From positions 186,001 to 250,000 of the forward strand of contig JAANBB010000020.1 in NCBI GenBank assembly GCA_014621425.1: a stretch of DNA of 64,000 bases, written 5' to 3'. The position numbers and the translations under genes are program-made. Below the pieces are notes generated by a model. That model worked only from the letters and a program-made list of their open reading frames with translations. It searched no databases and had not been told where the DNA came from. The DNA comes from Cylindrodendrum hubeiense. Taxonomy: Eukaryota; Ascomycota; Sordariomycetes; Hypocreales; Nectriaceae. Shown here piece after piece: positions 43,191 to 54,646 of this stretch (its first letter is position 1; the number at the start of each line of letters is the position of its first letter).

Positions 43191-45389
43191 ATGCTACCGC
43201 TCTTTAGCCCGCCTAGGGCGCCGGCGTACCAGTATTCTCCTATTATTTCACGTCCCCGCGCATTCCGGCTCGTCCGGCTCCTTCCACCCCACCGCGCCGT
43301 GTTTGGCGACACGCTACGGATTGAACTCATCACTGTCGATGACGACAGCGCCTGTTCGTACGACACCCTCTCTTACACATGGGGTGATACAAGCAGAAGC
43401 CTACCAAATCGTCGGGTGCTAGTCGAGTCTCAAAACGGGCCTCATGAGTTGCGCATCTACCGATCCCTAGAGCTGGCCCTCCTCAATGTCAAGGCAAACC
43501 GGCCGATCTTTGTCGACCAGATCTGCATCAACCAAGAGGATGACGAGGAAAAGGCCAGCCAGGTCGCACTGATGCGTGACATCTACACAAACTGCAATCA
43601 TGTATTGGTCTGGCTGGGTCCTGAAACCAAAGAATCGAATTCATACTTTGATTACATTCACCAAGTGTGTGAGGAGGGCACTATAGGCCGTGCTATCGGC
43701 CCACATAAAGCCTATTTCCCCCAAGTATTCGAAGCAGTCATGAATCCGAATGTCCAAGTCACTGGACCAGCACTCGAGGATAGAGATGACTTCCTGATGC
43801 TCGTGTCGAAATATGGAGACTCGTTTCCACTAAGTGGCATAGAAGACGTGCTGCGTCGACCCTGGTTCAACCGCCTCTGGACCATCCAGGAGGTCTGTTT
43901 GGCGCCCAATGTTTTGTTTATTTGCGGTTCAAGAGACATGTGCATTGAATGCTTCCAACATGGTCTGCTTTACTACACCGTCTATAACACACATTGGGTA
44001 GGAAATGTAAAACATGCCGTGCCTCAGGCGGAGCTTGATAGGCGCCAAAACATCTTCACCCTCAACGACAGTCCTATTCGCATGATCCAAGAACGCAAGG
44101 CCATCCACTTGCGCGGAGAACGACGTTCGATGTACGAATTGGTCATTAAATACAATACGAATGGGAAAGAAGCAAAGATCGGTGCCACACTAGCGGAGGA
44201 TCGAGTGTTTGGCATCATGGGACTAGCAGAGGCTCGGAGTTTGGTTGGGATGAAGGTGCGTTACGGCGATGTATCGGGTGTTTTTACCGAGATTGCCGCG
44301 TTCTTGGCAGTCCACAATCTCGACATATTGCTCTTCTCGCAGTTTCCGAAGCGCATCCCGAATCTCCCATCGTGGGCACCCGATTGGACGATGGACCTAA
44401 AAGTACCATCTAGCTACAAGTCATTGACAGAGCCAGGCTTCAGCGCCGGGGGGGCTATCACTGCCCAGCCAACAGTGGATTTGAACTCGGGATGTTTGGT
44501 TGCTCGAGGTGTTGCAGTTGGGAAAGTAGCGAAAGTCGGTCAGCAAAGGATTCTGAGCGATCCAGTTCACCACATAGGCGACCACGTCGATTACCGCTCG
44601 GTGAAGAGATATTTCGATGAGATTGATATTTTCATTTCTGAATCCCGCGTTACAAAAGACGTCGACCTATCTGTCATTCGCCTGGCAGGTCTTGCTTATT
44701 CAGAGTCGCATTTCAGAGAGAAATATCCCGACAATGCCATAGAAAAGCTGAAGAGGTTAAAGGATCAGACCTACAAATGGGGTCAGCGACTCATTAAGAC
44801 GGACGAAACGGTCCGGTCATACCACCTGAGTCGCATTGTCGGCACCATTGGTATTCTTCCGTGGTACTGGGTTCCTGCGAGTGAAGTTGATGCTCTGCAA
44901 CTCTGGGCGACGAATCCGATAGCAGCCTTCACCAAGTGGGTCAAGGCAGCTGGCTTTTTTATGTCCGACGTTGTACAAATGTCTGTCGCCTCAGCAAGGG
45001 TGGTGCTGACGTCAAAATATCTTATATTCCGACGCAAATTTGCCCGCGTCACCTTGCACGATGCAGGTCGAGATGAGGTGTTGAGAAAGGTTGGTCTTGA
45101 CCCAGAGGTGGTCCGAGCAGGGGATCTTGGCACATATTTCAACGACCTAGACAAGAATATCGGACAGAGGTTGTTTCTAACCGAAAAAGGGTATGTAGGT
45201 ACAAGCATCAACGTACAGGAGGCCGATATAGTCGTCGTGCTATTTGGATCGACTGTTCCATACATACTTAGGAAGCAAGAGACTGTCGCTGGAGGAGAAA
45301 CTTGGTCGTACGTCGGCGAGGCATACTGCGTTGGGGTGATGGATGGAGAGATGTTGGAAGAGGAGGGGACTGATTTTCATATTGTTTGA
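43191..45389 (+). CDS. HET (heterokaryon incompatibility) domain protein
   Basis: Single exon, 732 aa from ATG 43191 (MLPLFSPPRAP), or 753 from 43128. The HET domain is at the N-terminus: RLVRLLPP, then YDTLSYTWGD (residues 57-66), PIFVDQICINQEDDEEKASQV and MRDIYTNCNHVLVWLGPE, followed by RPWFNRLWTIQEVCLAPNVLF, the usual three blocks. The central GATLAEDRVFGIMGLAE and IPNLPSWAPDWTM motifs are typical of long HET proteins. The C-terminal part has the end of the family (RLFLTEKGYVG, VVVLFGSTVPYILRK). HET domains have a TIR-like fold and trigger cell death after non-self recognition, but most copies, including this one, have no known allele-specificity role. Intact and intronless. Confidence 0.92.
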   Translation: MLPLFSPPRAPAYQYSPIISRPRAFRLVRLLPPHRAVFGDTLRIELITVDDDSACSYDTLSYTWGDTSRSLPNRRVLVESQNGPHELRIYRSLELALLNVKANRPIFVDQICINQEDDEEKASQVALMRDIYTNCNHVLVWLGPETKESNSYFDYIHQVCEEGTIGRAIGPHKAYFPQVFEAVMNPNVQVTGPALEDRDDFLMLVSKYGDSFPLSGIEDVLRRPWFNRLWTIQEVCLAPNVLFICGSRDMCIECFQHGLLYYTVYNTHWVGNVKHAVPQAELDRRQNIFTLNDSPIRMIQERKAIHLRGERRSMYELVIKYNTNGKEAKIGATLAEDRVFGIMGLAEARSLVGMKVRYGDVSGVFTEIAAFLAVHNLDILLFSQFPKRIPNLPSWAPDWTMDLKVPSSYKSLTEPGFSAGGAITAQPTVDLNSGCLVARGVAVGKVAKVGQQRILSDPVHHIGDHVDYRSVKRYFDEIDIFISESRVTKDVDLSVIRLAGLAYSESHFREKYPDNAIEKLKRLKDQTYKWGQRLIKTDETVRSYHLSRIVGTIGILPWYWVPASEVDALQLWATNPIAAFTKWVKAAGFFMSDVVQMSVASARVVLTSKYLIFRRKFARVTLHDAGRDEVLRKVGLDPEVVRAGDLGTYFNDLDKNIGQRLFLTEKGYVGTSINVQEADIVVVLFGSTVPYILRKQETVAGGETWSYVGEAYCVGVMDGEMLEEEGTDFHIV

Positions 45390-45727
45390 TGAGTGCGATG
45401 AGCAAATATGACATGGGATGACTTTTGTTACAATAGGGTGTTGGCTTGAATATTTAAGGGCATTGTCCCAAATTTTGCTTCTATTTGCAGTACCCAGAGT
45501 TGCATCGTGCCTGCGCAGCTAATAGCTTTGCCGTCTTCGTCTGTCCCTTGATGTTCAACCCAGTGGCGAATATCTGGATTTGAATAAATTTCTCAACCAT
45601 ATCTTATGAATAAATATCTGACTGAGTGGCGGGTAGGTACACATGCTGAGAGTTCAGTACATAACCTGGAATCCTCAAGTCATCAAGCTCATCAAAATCA
45701 AGCAAAACCAAAATCAGGGTCCCAAGC
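45390..45727. other. Short intergenic between convergent genes
   Basis: AT-rich 3' flanks of the HET and Old Yellow Enzyme genes; nothing else is seen. Confidence 0.4.
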
Positions 45728-46840
45728 TCAGTAAACGATTTCTTCCCCTTCTTCATAAATAGGGCTGAAGGGGTAGTCCAAGTATCCAGTCTCTGACATG
45801 GGAGTGTAGAACGTGCTTCGATCGTACTTGTTCAGAGGTAGCCCATTCTTGACACGGAGGGGCAGGTCGGGGTTAGCTATGAAGTGACGTCCAAATACGA
45901 CTGCCACATCCCCGTATTGTTGGTATTCCTCGTCAACCGCCTTTCTTGCAGAGTCGGGAGAAAATCCTCCAGCGACAAGTATGGGTGAGGTGCCTCTCCA
46001 AATGTCGAGGAGAAACTCTATCCCTTCAACCTTCTCTACGTCGATGTTGTTCATCACTCGGGACTCGATGATGTGCAGGTATGCCAATTTCATGTCCTTC
46101 AGCTTGGAGACCAGATACACGAATTGAGGCTCAGCATCTGCCATTTTCATTCCCTGGAAGGTACTCCAAGGGCTGATGCGAAACCCGACCCTGTCGGCAC
46201 CAATAGCGTCGACGACGGCTGCGGCCACTCGAAGCGCAAACTCGGCCCGGTTCTCAACGCTTCCACCCCAGTCATCCTTCCTGCGATTGCAGGTGTCTTG
46301 CAGAAACTGGTCAACTAGGTAGCCGTTGGCACCATGTATCTCAACGCCGTCAAAGCCTGCAGAGACAGCATTCTTCGCGGCCTGAGCAAAATCTGCTATG
46401 GCGCTCTCTATCTCTGCCGCAGCCATCTCTCTCGGAGTATCTGAGCCGTAAGTCATCGCGACTGGGCTGGAAGAGAAAAAGCTGTGGCCCGTTTTCTCCA
46501 GTTCTTGAGTATCGGCCGCTCGACCAGGTGCAAACAATTGGCAAAAAACACTGCATGACTTGGCATGGATGATATCGGTGATGCGCCTAAAGGAGGCGAT
46601 CTGGTCGTCGTTCCAGATGCCGGGCGCGTTGCCAAAACCAGCGTGCGCTGGCGAAATCTGCGTCGCCTCAGCGATGATGAGTGTGCCGGGTACAGAGGCG
46701 CGTTGTTTGTAGTACTCTACAGCCATGGGGAGTTGAACATTATTTGCATCAGCGCGCAGGCGTGTCAACGGGGCCATGACTATGCGATGTGCGAGCGTGA
46801 CCCTGCCCACCTGAAGAGGCTTAAATAAGGCAGACTCCAT
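45728..46840 (-). CDS. Old Yellow Enzyme family NADH:flavin oxidoreductase
   Basis: Single exon, 370 aa. N-terminal LFKPLQVGRVTLAHRIVMAPLTRLRAD is the FMN-barrel entry. The active-site pair is present as EIHGANGYLVDQFLQ: H169, N172 and Y174 correspond to the substrate-binding His/Asn and proton-donor Tyr of OYE. DDWGGSVENRAEFALR and the C-terminal GRHFIANPDLPLRVKNG phosphate-binding block are also intact. The usual QLWH segment reads QLFAPGRAAD, a substitution near the flavin that may change substrate choice. OYEs reduce activated alkenes with NADPH; fungal copies also occur in ergot-alkaloid and other secondary pathways. No such cluster is evident here. Length and ends match the family. Confidence 0.93.
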   Translation of the reverse strand: MESALFKPLQVGRVTLAHRIVMAPLTRLRADANNVQLPMAVEYYKQRASVPGTLIIAEATQISPAHAGFGNAPGIWNDDQIASFRRITDIIHAKSCSVFCQLFAPGRAADTQELEKTGHSFFSSSPVAMTYGSDTPREMAAAEIESAIADFAQAAKNAVSAGFDGVEIHGANGYLVDQFLQDTCNRRKDDWGGSVENRAEFALRVAAAVVDAIGADRVGFRISPWSTFQGMKMADAEPQFVYLVSKLKDMKLAYLHIIESRVMNNIDVEKVEGIEFLLDIWRGTSPILVAGGFSPDSARKAVDEEYQQYGDVAVVFGRHFIANPDLPLRVKNGLPLNKYDRSTFYTPMSETGYLDYPFSPIYEEGEEIVY

Positions 46841-47519
46841 GTTAAACTGTGAGAAGGAGAGAAAAGTTGCTTTGTGGGAGAAGGCTGTAAAACTTTGGCG
46901 ATTGGCAGTCTTGTTTCATTTGCCGAAGGCGTGGTTTCACTTGGGAGCACAATTTTGGCGACGTAGTGAACGAATGACTTCGTTCGTCGCACTTGTACAT
47001 CTGGGTGGTTTTAGAAACGATGGGATGGTCGGGATTCTTCCGTAAAGGGAAATTTTGGAGGTGGCGATTGTGGGAGTTGGAGTTGAAGTTGGAGTTGGAG
47101 TTGGAGTCGGGTGGACCCCTTCTTCAGCTGCATCGAGGAGGGTTGCTATCTGCAATCATACGCCGTATCACGGAAAAGGACTTCCATATCCCGAATGTTA
47201 GATAGCCAGGATGACATTGACCAATGGCACCGAGTCAAGGCAATAAACCTCATCTTCGCGGAGGGTCGCGTTCGTCCGGTAATATGAAGCGAAGATAGGG
47301 CGGAGAGTATGGCGGGGAGCGCTACCGTCACGGCCTCTTAGAGGGGGCAATTTATCGCTAAATTTACCGCCAGGTGCCATGCATGCCCTCCGTAATCTCA
47401 AGGCCCCAAGCCCCATAATATGCGAGCCCCAGACTCCAATTTCCAACCTCACACCTCCAACAACCGTCCAACGTACTCGAGAACAAGAAAGCTCACGTGC
47501 TCGTACACAATCCTCCGAC
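46841..47519. other. Divergent promoter region between OYE and C2H2 factor
   Basis: The interval contains the GTTGGA tandem repeat (47073-47108). Frames opening at 47379 lead into the next gene, but residues before 47520 have no domain support. Confidence 0.4.
47073..47108 (+). repeat. Short tandem repeat of about GGAGTT units
   Basis: Six hexamer units (GGAGTT with one GAAGTT variant) between divergent genes; a minisatellite-like expansion. Confidence 0.75.
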
Positions 47520-50226
47520 ATGTCCCCTGGTCTCCCTTACGCCAGTAACGTACCTCAATTAGCAGTCCAGGGTAGCCGGCGGCGACACGGCGCGCAGCAC
47601 ACCTGTACCTACTGTTCACGATCCTTCGCACGGGCCGAACATCTCCACCGGCATCGTCGCATACGTGCGTGTGACTATTCCTCGCGTTTTACGTGCGAGA
47701 CCAAAAATCAAAGCTGATTCCCTTCGTACTTTAGACACAAGGGAGAAGCCCTATACCTGCGACTGCGGCGTGGCCTTCACCCGCCGTGACCTTCTTACTC
47801 GGCACTGGAGGCTGGCACAGCATGGACCTAACGGGCGAGTGGAGTCGTCGCCTCCCCGCGACTTCAATGCATTAGACGTTGATGTTGTGCTCAATCGGGT
47901 CGATAGATGTCCACTCCCTGACGACGTCATTGTGCCGTCGCAGGCAATTTCTCAACAGCACCCACAGATCCTTCAGGATGGTTAGTGTTGATTCTAGTAG
48001 AGCACTGCAGATGTTGACCCAATTTACAGACACAGAGTTTGATCTTGTCACCGGACGTGATAACTTCCGAGATTTTGAGAATTTCATTGACGGCGTAGGT
48101 TTGCCTGTAGACTGGGCACCCTACTATGAGTTTGAATGGCAACACCATGGCGATCAGCACCATAGCGACGAGGCGATTCCGCAGCATGGCGACGAGTCGA
48201 TTCCGCCGCATGGCGAAGACCTTAATGCCATCTCATCCCCGGAAGAGCATGATACAGACTCACCTTTCAGTACATGGTTGCCTTCCGCAGTTGATGGAGA
48301 TCAGGCCCTTGAAAGGATCTCCGAGAATGGCAAGTGGCTGTACCCCGTCTCGATTCCCGCGTGTTCAGAGGTAGAGCGCTAACTGTCCAACACTTGTAGA
48401 TCCTCGCGCAGCTCGGGCTCTCAGCCGAAGCCGTGAAGTATCCGAGGATCAATGGCTAGTTCTTAACCAGGCACTACAATCGTTCAAGGACATTATTCGA
48501 GACTTCGAACTTCCTTCACGCCATGCCCTGACTCGATACATGACCTCGTTTTTCGAAGGTTTCCACTCCCACCTCTTATTCATCCATGAACCGACTTGGA
48601 AGCACACCTCTGCGCCATTAGAGCTCATATTATCGATGTGTGCAGCTGGTGCACAGTATTGTTTTGAGTATCGAAATGCAAACGGCCTGTTTCACGCTGC
48701 AAAGGCTACCCTGTTTGCGAGGTTGCTCCATGAACGCAAAAGTTTTGGAAAGAGTACTCAGAACATCATCAACTTAAACAATGCCATATCCCGCGATGAA
48801 GACGCCATACCGAGACGCTGGAGTGCATGGAGCCCTATTAATACAGTGCAGTCTTTAATTATGCTCGTCGGCTACGCTACATGGGAAGATACGGAGATGC
48901 TTCAGCAGGCATTTGCTCTTCAGAACTTGCTTGTCCACTGTCTAAGAGATGTAAAACTTTCAGAAGATGAACAGCCTACGGAGTCTTCTACTTGGAAATC
49001 CCCTTGGCTCATCTGGGCCAGTCAAGAATCTTCGAGACGGACAAAGCTGGTGGCCTATTGCTACCTTAATGTGCATAGCATTGCGTACAATATGTACCCT
49101 GCGATAAGGAGCAACGAGATAAATCTGCGGCTTCCTTCCTCTACAAGGGAATGGAAAGCTCAGAGTGCAGCTCAATGGGTTGCGACGAGACAAAATTCAC
49201 CAGAGAGCCAACCATTCTTCCAGGACGCTCTGCGAGGACTTCTCAAAGGCGTAAACAACACCGAAGCAACGCATTCAATATCAAGTCCACTTGCTAACTA
49301 TATCCTCCTTCATGGCTTGATTCAAAGGATACATATAGCCCGTGAGCTGTCGCTCCATGTCGCAGAACATTCCGCAGCTCTTCCGCCAGAAGAACTGCGT
49401 TCTATGCAGTAAGAGTCTATGCCTTCAAAATAAAGAACCCTCGCTCATATTTTCCACGTCGACTAAGACGAGCATTACGCACCTGGACTTCTATGTGGCA
49501 GGAAGCGCCCGAGTCAGGTCTCAACCCTAACAACGAGCATGGTCCAATCCCATTCACATCGAGCGCCCTACTCTGCATAGCCTACGTCAGATTATCACTA
49601 CATATCGGACCACATCGAAGTTTTGACACACGCGACCATGTTGCCATTGCCACGGCATTGATGTCGTCACCCCCTCCTGAGAAGAATTCTAGCTTCCTTT
49701 CTGCGCTAATTTACTCCACGCACGCTCTAAGCATTCCTGTCAGGCTGGGGGTTGACCGAATCGCGCGCAGTCAGGCATTCTTCTGGAGTGTTCAGTACGC
49801 TATTTCAAGTATAGAATGCGGTGTATTTTTAAGCAAATGGCTTGATTCACTCGACAAACCATTAAACCGTAGGTCACTTACAGGTTCGTGCTTAGCCCTT
49901 TGCGAACTACTGGCTTTGTATGACATGGTGATCGCTAACGTGCAACCCACGGGCTGCTTCTAGAAAACGAAAACCGCATTCTTTATTGGGTGAGATGCAT
50001 TGTCAAAGAGGCATATGCGGTCATAGACTTCGATGATATCCAATCCAAGACAGTGCCAGCTGACCCTCCTGAGCTGAGCATCGCTGTCCTCAAAATCTGG
50101 GCCCGCTTCTTCAAGAGGAATACACAGTGGCGATTCATTCATATCCTTGGCTTGAGCTTAGAAAAGTATATTGAAATGCAAGCAGAGAGCAGGCAGATTA
50201 CTACTGTGGTACATAATGCCGTCTGA
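47520..50226 (+). CDS. C2H2 zinc-finger transcription factor with fungal-specific regulatory domain
   Basis: There are six exons, 47520-47664, 47735-47980, 48030-48362, 48400-49408, 49468-49868 and 49964-50226 (2397 nt, 798 aa). Two adjacent fingers are completed by splicing: finger 1 is C29-x2-C32-x12-H45-x3-H49 with its last His formed across the first intron, then the linker TREKPYTC, and finger 2 has an unusual C-x1-C spacing (CDCGVAF). The middle has a histidine/acid repeat (QHGDESIPPHGED). From exon 4 the fungal_trans-like domain is clear (YMTSFFEGFHSHLLFIHEPTW; ALRTWTSMWQ; SALLCIAYVRL) and ends KIWARFFKRNTQWRFIHILG. The 48362/48400 junction uses a weak GTTCAG donor and a 37-nt intron and is uncertain. 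The ATG at 47379 is an alternative start. Confidence 0.82.
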
Positions 50227-50936
50227 TATCCAAATATAATTCGTCAAACTGACTCAGGCTCACTATGGCTTTTACTTCCGTCGCTTATCTTGTGTGATTT
50301 CACAGTTTAGCTCATGTGGGAGACGATTTCGAATACTTGTGAATTTCTCATCACCAGTGGATTCAAAACAAACCTTGCCTCAAAAAAGACGTCTAGAGAC
50401 GTACTCCAGATAAGCGCAAATCCCAGATGCGTACTGCAACGACAGTGATTTCTATTAGTAGCCGTCTTCACACACTCCACATTCGGCTACTAAAGATGAA
50501 GACGCCGACTCGGCTCAACATGACGCTAATGTGGCAGTTGGTGCTGTAGTCCGCCCATCCTCCGGGTTCAGCGGATGGCTAAATTGGGATGCTAACAACG
50601 TTAAAGTGGATAGTTGGAGGCAGTTGGAGGTCTTTTGGAGGTGATTTGGAGGTCCCTAATTCCACAGATAAGCCAACACCCCACGCAAGCGACCCACAGA
50701 TCATGCTCCAGAGCCTTTCCCCGCATTCAGCATGTCAAACCAATGCTCAATGCGGCCGTGGATTATTAGTGGTCCGTCCAGCCATGGACTGACTCTGAAG
50801 TGCATTATTAAAGGGCCAGAGTTGATCGTTTGAACAACGTGAACTTTCCCTCATCAAAAGATCGCAGTCTTGACTAGATTTCTCTAATTCTTGACTGCAC
50901 TCCTCGCTCATAATCCATCTCAATCAGTCACTCAAA
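50227..50936. other. Intergenic with TTGGAGG array
   Basis: 0.7 kb between the C2H2 factor and the deacetylase. It holds the phased TTGGAGG array at 50614-50652; otherwise no feature is seen. Confidence 0.4.
50614..50652 (+). repeat. Four phased TTGGAGG repeats
   Basis: TTGGAGG occurs at 50614, 50624, 50635 and 50646, spacings of 10, 11 and 11 bp, about one helical turn. It ends 284 bp upstream of the deacetylase start. Possibly a same-face protein-binding array or a repeat remnant. Confidence 0.5.
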
Positions 50937-52069
50937 ATGGGCAAGAAGCGTGTTCTCATCAGCTATGGCGTCGACTTGATGCTGTGGCCGGCTGGCTTGG
51001 GTCGTATGGTGGCGAAGACTCGCCCAATGACATCAGTAGAGGTTCGTTTGTGTGATTCCCAATCACAGGTAGAGCCATTGGCTGATACGCTGCGATACTA
51101 GGCATTTTTGCTGGTACTGTGGGCACGCAGCGACTCCTCAAGCTTTTTGACAAATACGATATCAAAACTACTTGGTTTATCCCTGGCCATAGCCTGGAGA
51201 CATTCCCAAAAGATATGGCTGCCGTGAGAGATGCCGGCCATGAGATTGGGCTGCATGGATACTCTCATGAGAATCCAACCGATATGAGCATTGAGCAGCA
51301 GCGCGATGTTTTGGATAAGACATATCGGTTGTTAACAGAGTTCTGCGGTGGGAAACCTCCACGTGGAAGTGTTGCTCCTTGGTGTGTTTAGATTCTTGAA
51401 ATGTGGCATTCTGATATATAGTTCACTCGCTAATACATCTTGTAGGTGGGAAACAAGTGGGGAGGGGGCCCAGCTGCTCCTTGACTACGGCATTGAATAC
51501 GATCATAGCATGGGGCACCATGACTGTCAAGCGTACTACCTTAGTACAGGAGAGTCATGGACGAAGATTGACTACACCAAGAAAGCTGAGGAGTGGATGA
51601 AGCCATTAACTAATGGTGCTAGTATCGGATTAGTCGAGATCCCATCCAATTGGTATCTTGACGACCTACCACCAATGATGTTCATTAAGGCGGCACCAAA
51701 TAGCCATGGTTTTGTGAATGCTCGCGATGTTGAAGACATCTGGCGCGATCATTTTGATTACTTCTACCGGGAATATGACGAGTTCATATTCCCCATCTCC
51801 ATCCACCCCGACGTCTCAGGACGGCCACATGCAATCCTAATGCATGAGAGGTAAGTTGTCTACATTCATGTCGCAATGCATCTCGTATGTGGAGTGGATT
51901 GATTTCTAACACTATATTCTTTCCTTTTAGGTTGATTGAACATTTTAAGAAGCACGAAGGCGTTGAGTTTGTTACGATGGGAGAGATGGCAGATGAGTTC
52001 AAAAGTAAGAACCCACCGAGCCCAAAAGCTTTGATGCCAGCACCAGCGGGCGCAATGCTTAATAAGTAA
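50937..52069 (+). CDS. NodB-type polysaccharide deacetylase/allantoinase-like protein, frameshifted by one base
   Basis: Exons are 50937-51041, 51102-51381, 51446-51850 and 51931-52069 (929 nt). The remainder of two shows one base is missing; one extra base gives 309 aa. The break is at about 50973-50980, in the N-terminal Asp-containing metal motif: after SYGVD the frame must shift by one to read [16 protein letters not shown], as if TTT had become TT. The rest is intact: [15 protein letters not shown], the H-x3-H metal motif in [10 protein letters not shown], and [17 protein letters not shown]. This PuuE-like branch of carbohydrate-esterase-4 proteins is common in fungi; members act on N-acetyl groups or ring amides. 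As written the gene would give a short out-of-frame peptide, so it is either a pseudogene or a base-call error. It is convergent with the monooxygenase. Confidence 0.82.
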
Positions 52070-52365
52070 GAGCTACGATTATATTAGGCTACACAGGCGC
52101 ATTTTACTTAGATGTCCCACTGAGATATCAAACCATTTCGCTTGTGCAAGTTTGGTGATCTTTCGTGCATCGCTATGTTACACATTGATACCAACGCATC
52201 ATGCTTAAAGCCGGCGTGGATTATTATTACCGGTGCTACACAGCAGTATCGCAGGCGCACATAGCATGCAGCTCCCCCAATCAGTCTTGGTAACGATGTT
52301 GTGATGCAGGGGTTGAATGACTTCAAAATCTCATCCCACTTGTTTCCTCATTTCCAACCACTACC

Positions 52366-53949
52366 CTAAAGTCTAGGCCGGGATCCCTCTTGCTTTTCCT
52401 GCGCAATTTCAATGTTCTCAATTGCGACCTGGAATGCACCATCAACATCGTGCTCGCTGATCCACCACGGGTCCATTCTTTTTGAGACTCGCTCTCTCAG
52501 CTGCTCGTCCGTCTCTGTCTTTCCCCTCTCCACTGTAGTTTTCTGTCCCGCAAGGGAGTTGTGTACCACGCCGAGAAGCCTGTTAACGTGAGGCTGTCGC
52601 GTAGCCTCGTAGATCCTAAATATCTCTCCAATCTGCTCTTTTGTAGGCTTATCTGTTTGCGCGGGCGAAGCCGGCCAGACGTGATTGAAAGCTAGATGAA
52701 GGGCGTACGCATCATCTATCGCAAGAGATCCTCCGGCAGCAAAAGCACCGCCATGTGTATGTGCGGCGTCACCGACTAGTGTAACGCGGTTATCAAATGA
52801 CCAGGTATCCAGAGCCTTGCCAGCGAAATTTGGAAAGAGTCTGATATATGGAGATGCTTCGATAAATGCCCGCACGGTAGGATTCCAGTCCTAAACTGTC
52901 AACTTCTGGATATAGGTGTGAGTAGATTGCAGCAGTACTCACCTTATACAATTCTTTAAAATCTTTTAAGCTTCCTAGATCATCCCATTTCGCATCTTGA
53001 CCGGGGGCGTTCGGATCCGAAGGATCTGCGTGGAAGCCGCCGACGGTAGTAAAGAGACCTTTTCCTAATGTATGGCATCAGCAACGACGGAATACTTGAT
53101 TTCAACCAGCCTTGGCGTACCTAGATGAGAATGAAAGAAGTTCCTGTCATGTCCAATCTGTGGATAATGTCAGATGATGTGTTTCGACCATATGCGCGAT
53201 TTGGAGCAGATAACTCGACTTACCCAATGCGCAGCATCCTCGGGAAATTCGAGATCCTTGAGCCTAGATGCCTCGAATGTCGCCCGAAGCGCCACCCAGC
53301 CAGTCCAGTGAAGTGTATGCGACGGCACAAAGGTCTTTCGGACATTCTAAGATACACGTTAGCTATTAATCTCTCGCATAAAATGGCTCGGATACCAGCA
53401 TACTGAGTGAATTCCGTCAGCGCCAATGCAAATATCTGCCTCTGCAGTTGTCCCGTCCTCAAAGTACAGCGTCGCGCCTTTGTCTGGGTCCGCTTTGACA
53501 TCAATGGTCTTCTTATTGAGATGAATGACATCACTGGGGATGTTCTCAAGCAGAGCTTGGTGCAGATGCGCACGGTGGAATCGAGCTGTGAAGTGTTTCT
53601 TCGTTTCAACGGTCTTATGCACGTCGTGGCCGATGACCTCTCCCGTTTTCCAGTGTCTGTAGATCATGGGCCAGGCTGAACTTTGACGCGCACTCACATC
53701 GTCGGAGAGGGCGTTCTCGACGCCGAGTTTCTCGAGAGACCGAAGTCCGTTAGGACCAAGGCCAATACTGGCACCGATCTCTTTGAACTCTTTAGCGCGT
53801 TCGTAGATCTGGACGCTGACTCCCGGATTCTTCAGCAAGGCGATCGCAGTGATGAGCCCGGCGATTCCTCCTCCCGCGATTGCCACCTTGAACTTAGGGC
53901 CCCCAGAAGCGCCATTTTCGAGGGGTTTACCAGCTGGGTTTTGCGCCAT
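52366..53949 (-). CDS. FAD-dependent aromatic monooxygenase (salicylate hydroxylase-like)
   Basis: There are five exons, 53949-53404, 53346-53224, 53157-53121, 53064-52943 and 52890-52366 (1353 nt, 450 aa); exon 3 is only 37 nt. The class A flavoprotein layout is complete: GxGxxG in VAIAGGGIAGLITAIALL (about residues 22-39), the ERA box at the end of strand 2, the central ADICIGADGIHS (DG motif), and GDAAHTHGGAFAAGGSLAIDDA, where GD contacts the FAD ribityl chain. Similar enzymes hydroxylate salicylate or other phenolics using NAD(P)H and O2, often with decarboxylation. The substrate is not determined. It is cytosolic by appearance. Start MAQNPAGKPLENG. It lies tail-to-tail with the deacetylase gene. 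Confidence 0.92.
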
Positions 53950-54646
53950 TGCGATAGCAGGTTATCGACTCAAAGGTTAAATGTCGGATGGTCTCGTAAA
54001 ACTTTTATATCGATAGAAATTACTCAGAGACAAGATCCTGCGGTTTAAATACCGTCAATCATATCGGACCATTGCAATCCCGGTGCCGGCGACATGAAAA
54101 CCGCATTCAGTAATACCAACCAGATGACCAATCTCTAATCACAGTCCCCGGTCGCATGTAACGGTCGGGATTTAATCCACAGATCACGCAATCGAGAAAA
54201 ACGATACTCCAGATAAAAGTCTTGGCAGAGCCCCAGTTTCTCTTCCAATTGCCTCAGTGAGGCCCACATGATGCCATTTCAGTTACGGATGGTGAACAAA
54301 TCCACGCCGTAATAGACCAATAAGAATCATCGCCGACCAATTATCGAGTGATGCAAACACCAATTACTTGTAACACAGCTTGCGAAATAACTCCCTATTC
54401 ATTTCTCTTGCATTCATTTTCAGATACTCTGCAGTGCACCAATACACGAATAAGCAACAGTAGGTCGCTTAGGGATCAGAGCCCTTTAACAGATAGTCTG
54501 CATTTGATTCTCAACCCAAAGCCAATCGCGCTTCGAAGATGATAAAATCTCACACTGATTAATAGAGATGCCCCAAGGTCCAGTGAGCTAACTTCGGGGC
54601 ACGGCCTTTATGACACAATATCGAAGGCATGGCCATGGCTGCCTGT
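53950..54646. other. Intergenic before LTR copy B
   Basis: Promoter side of the monooxygenase and the left flank of the LTR. No gene is seen. Confidence 0.4.

Noticed and set aside
47379..47519. Longer N-terminus for the C2H2 factor
   Set aside because: The extra 47 residues have no similarity or domain; possible but not preferred.
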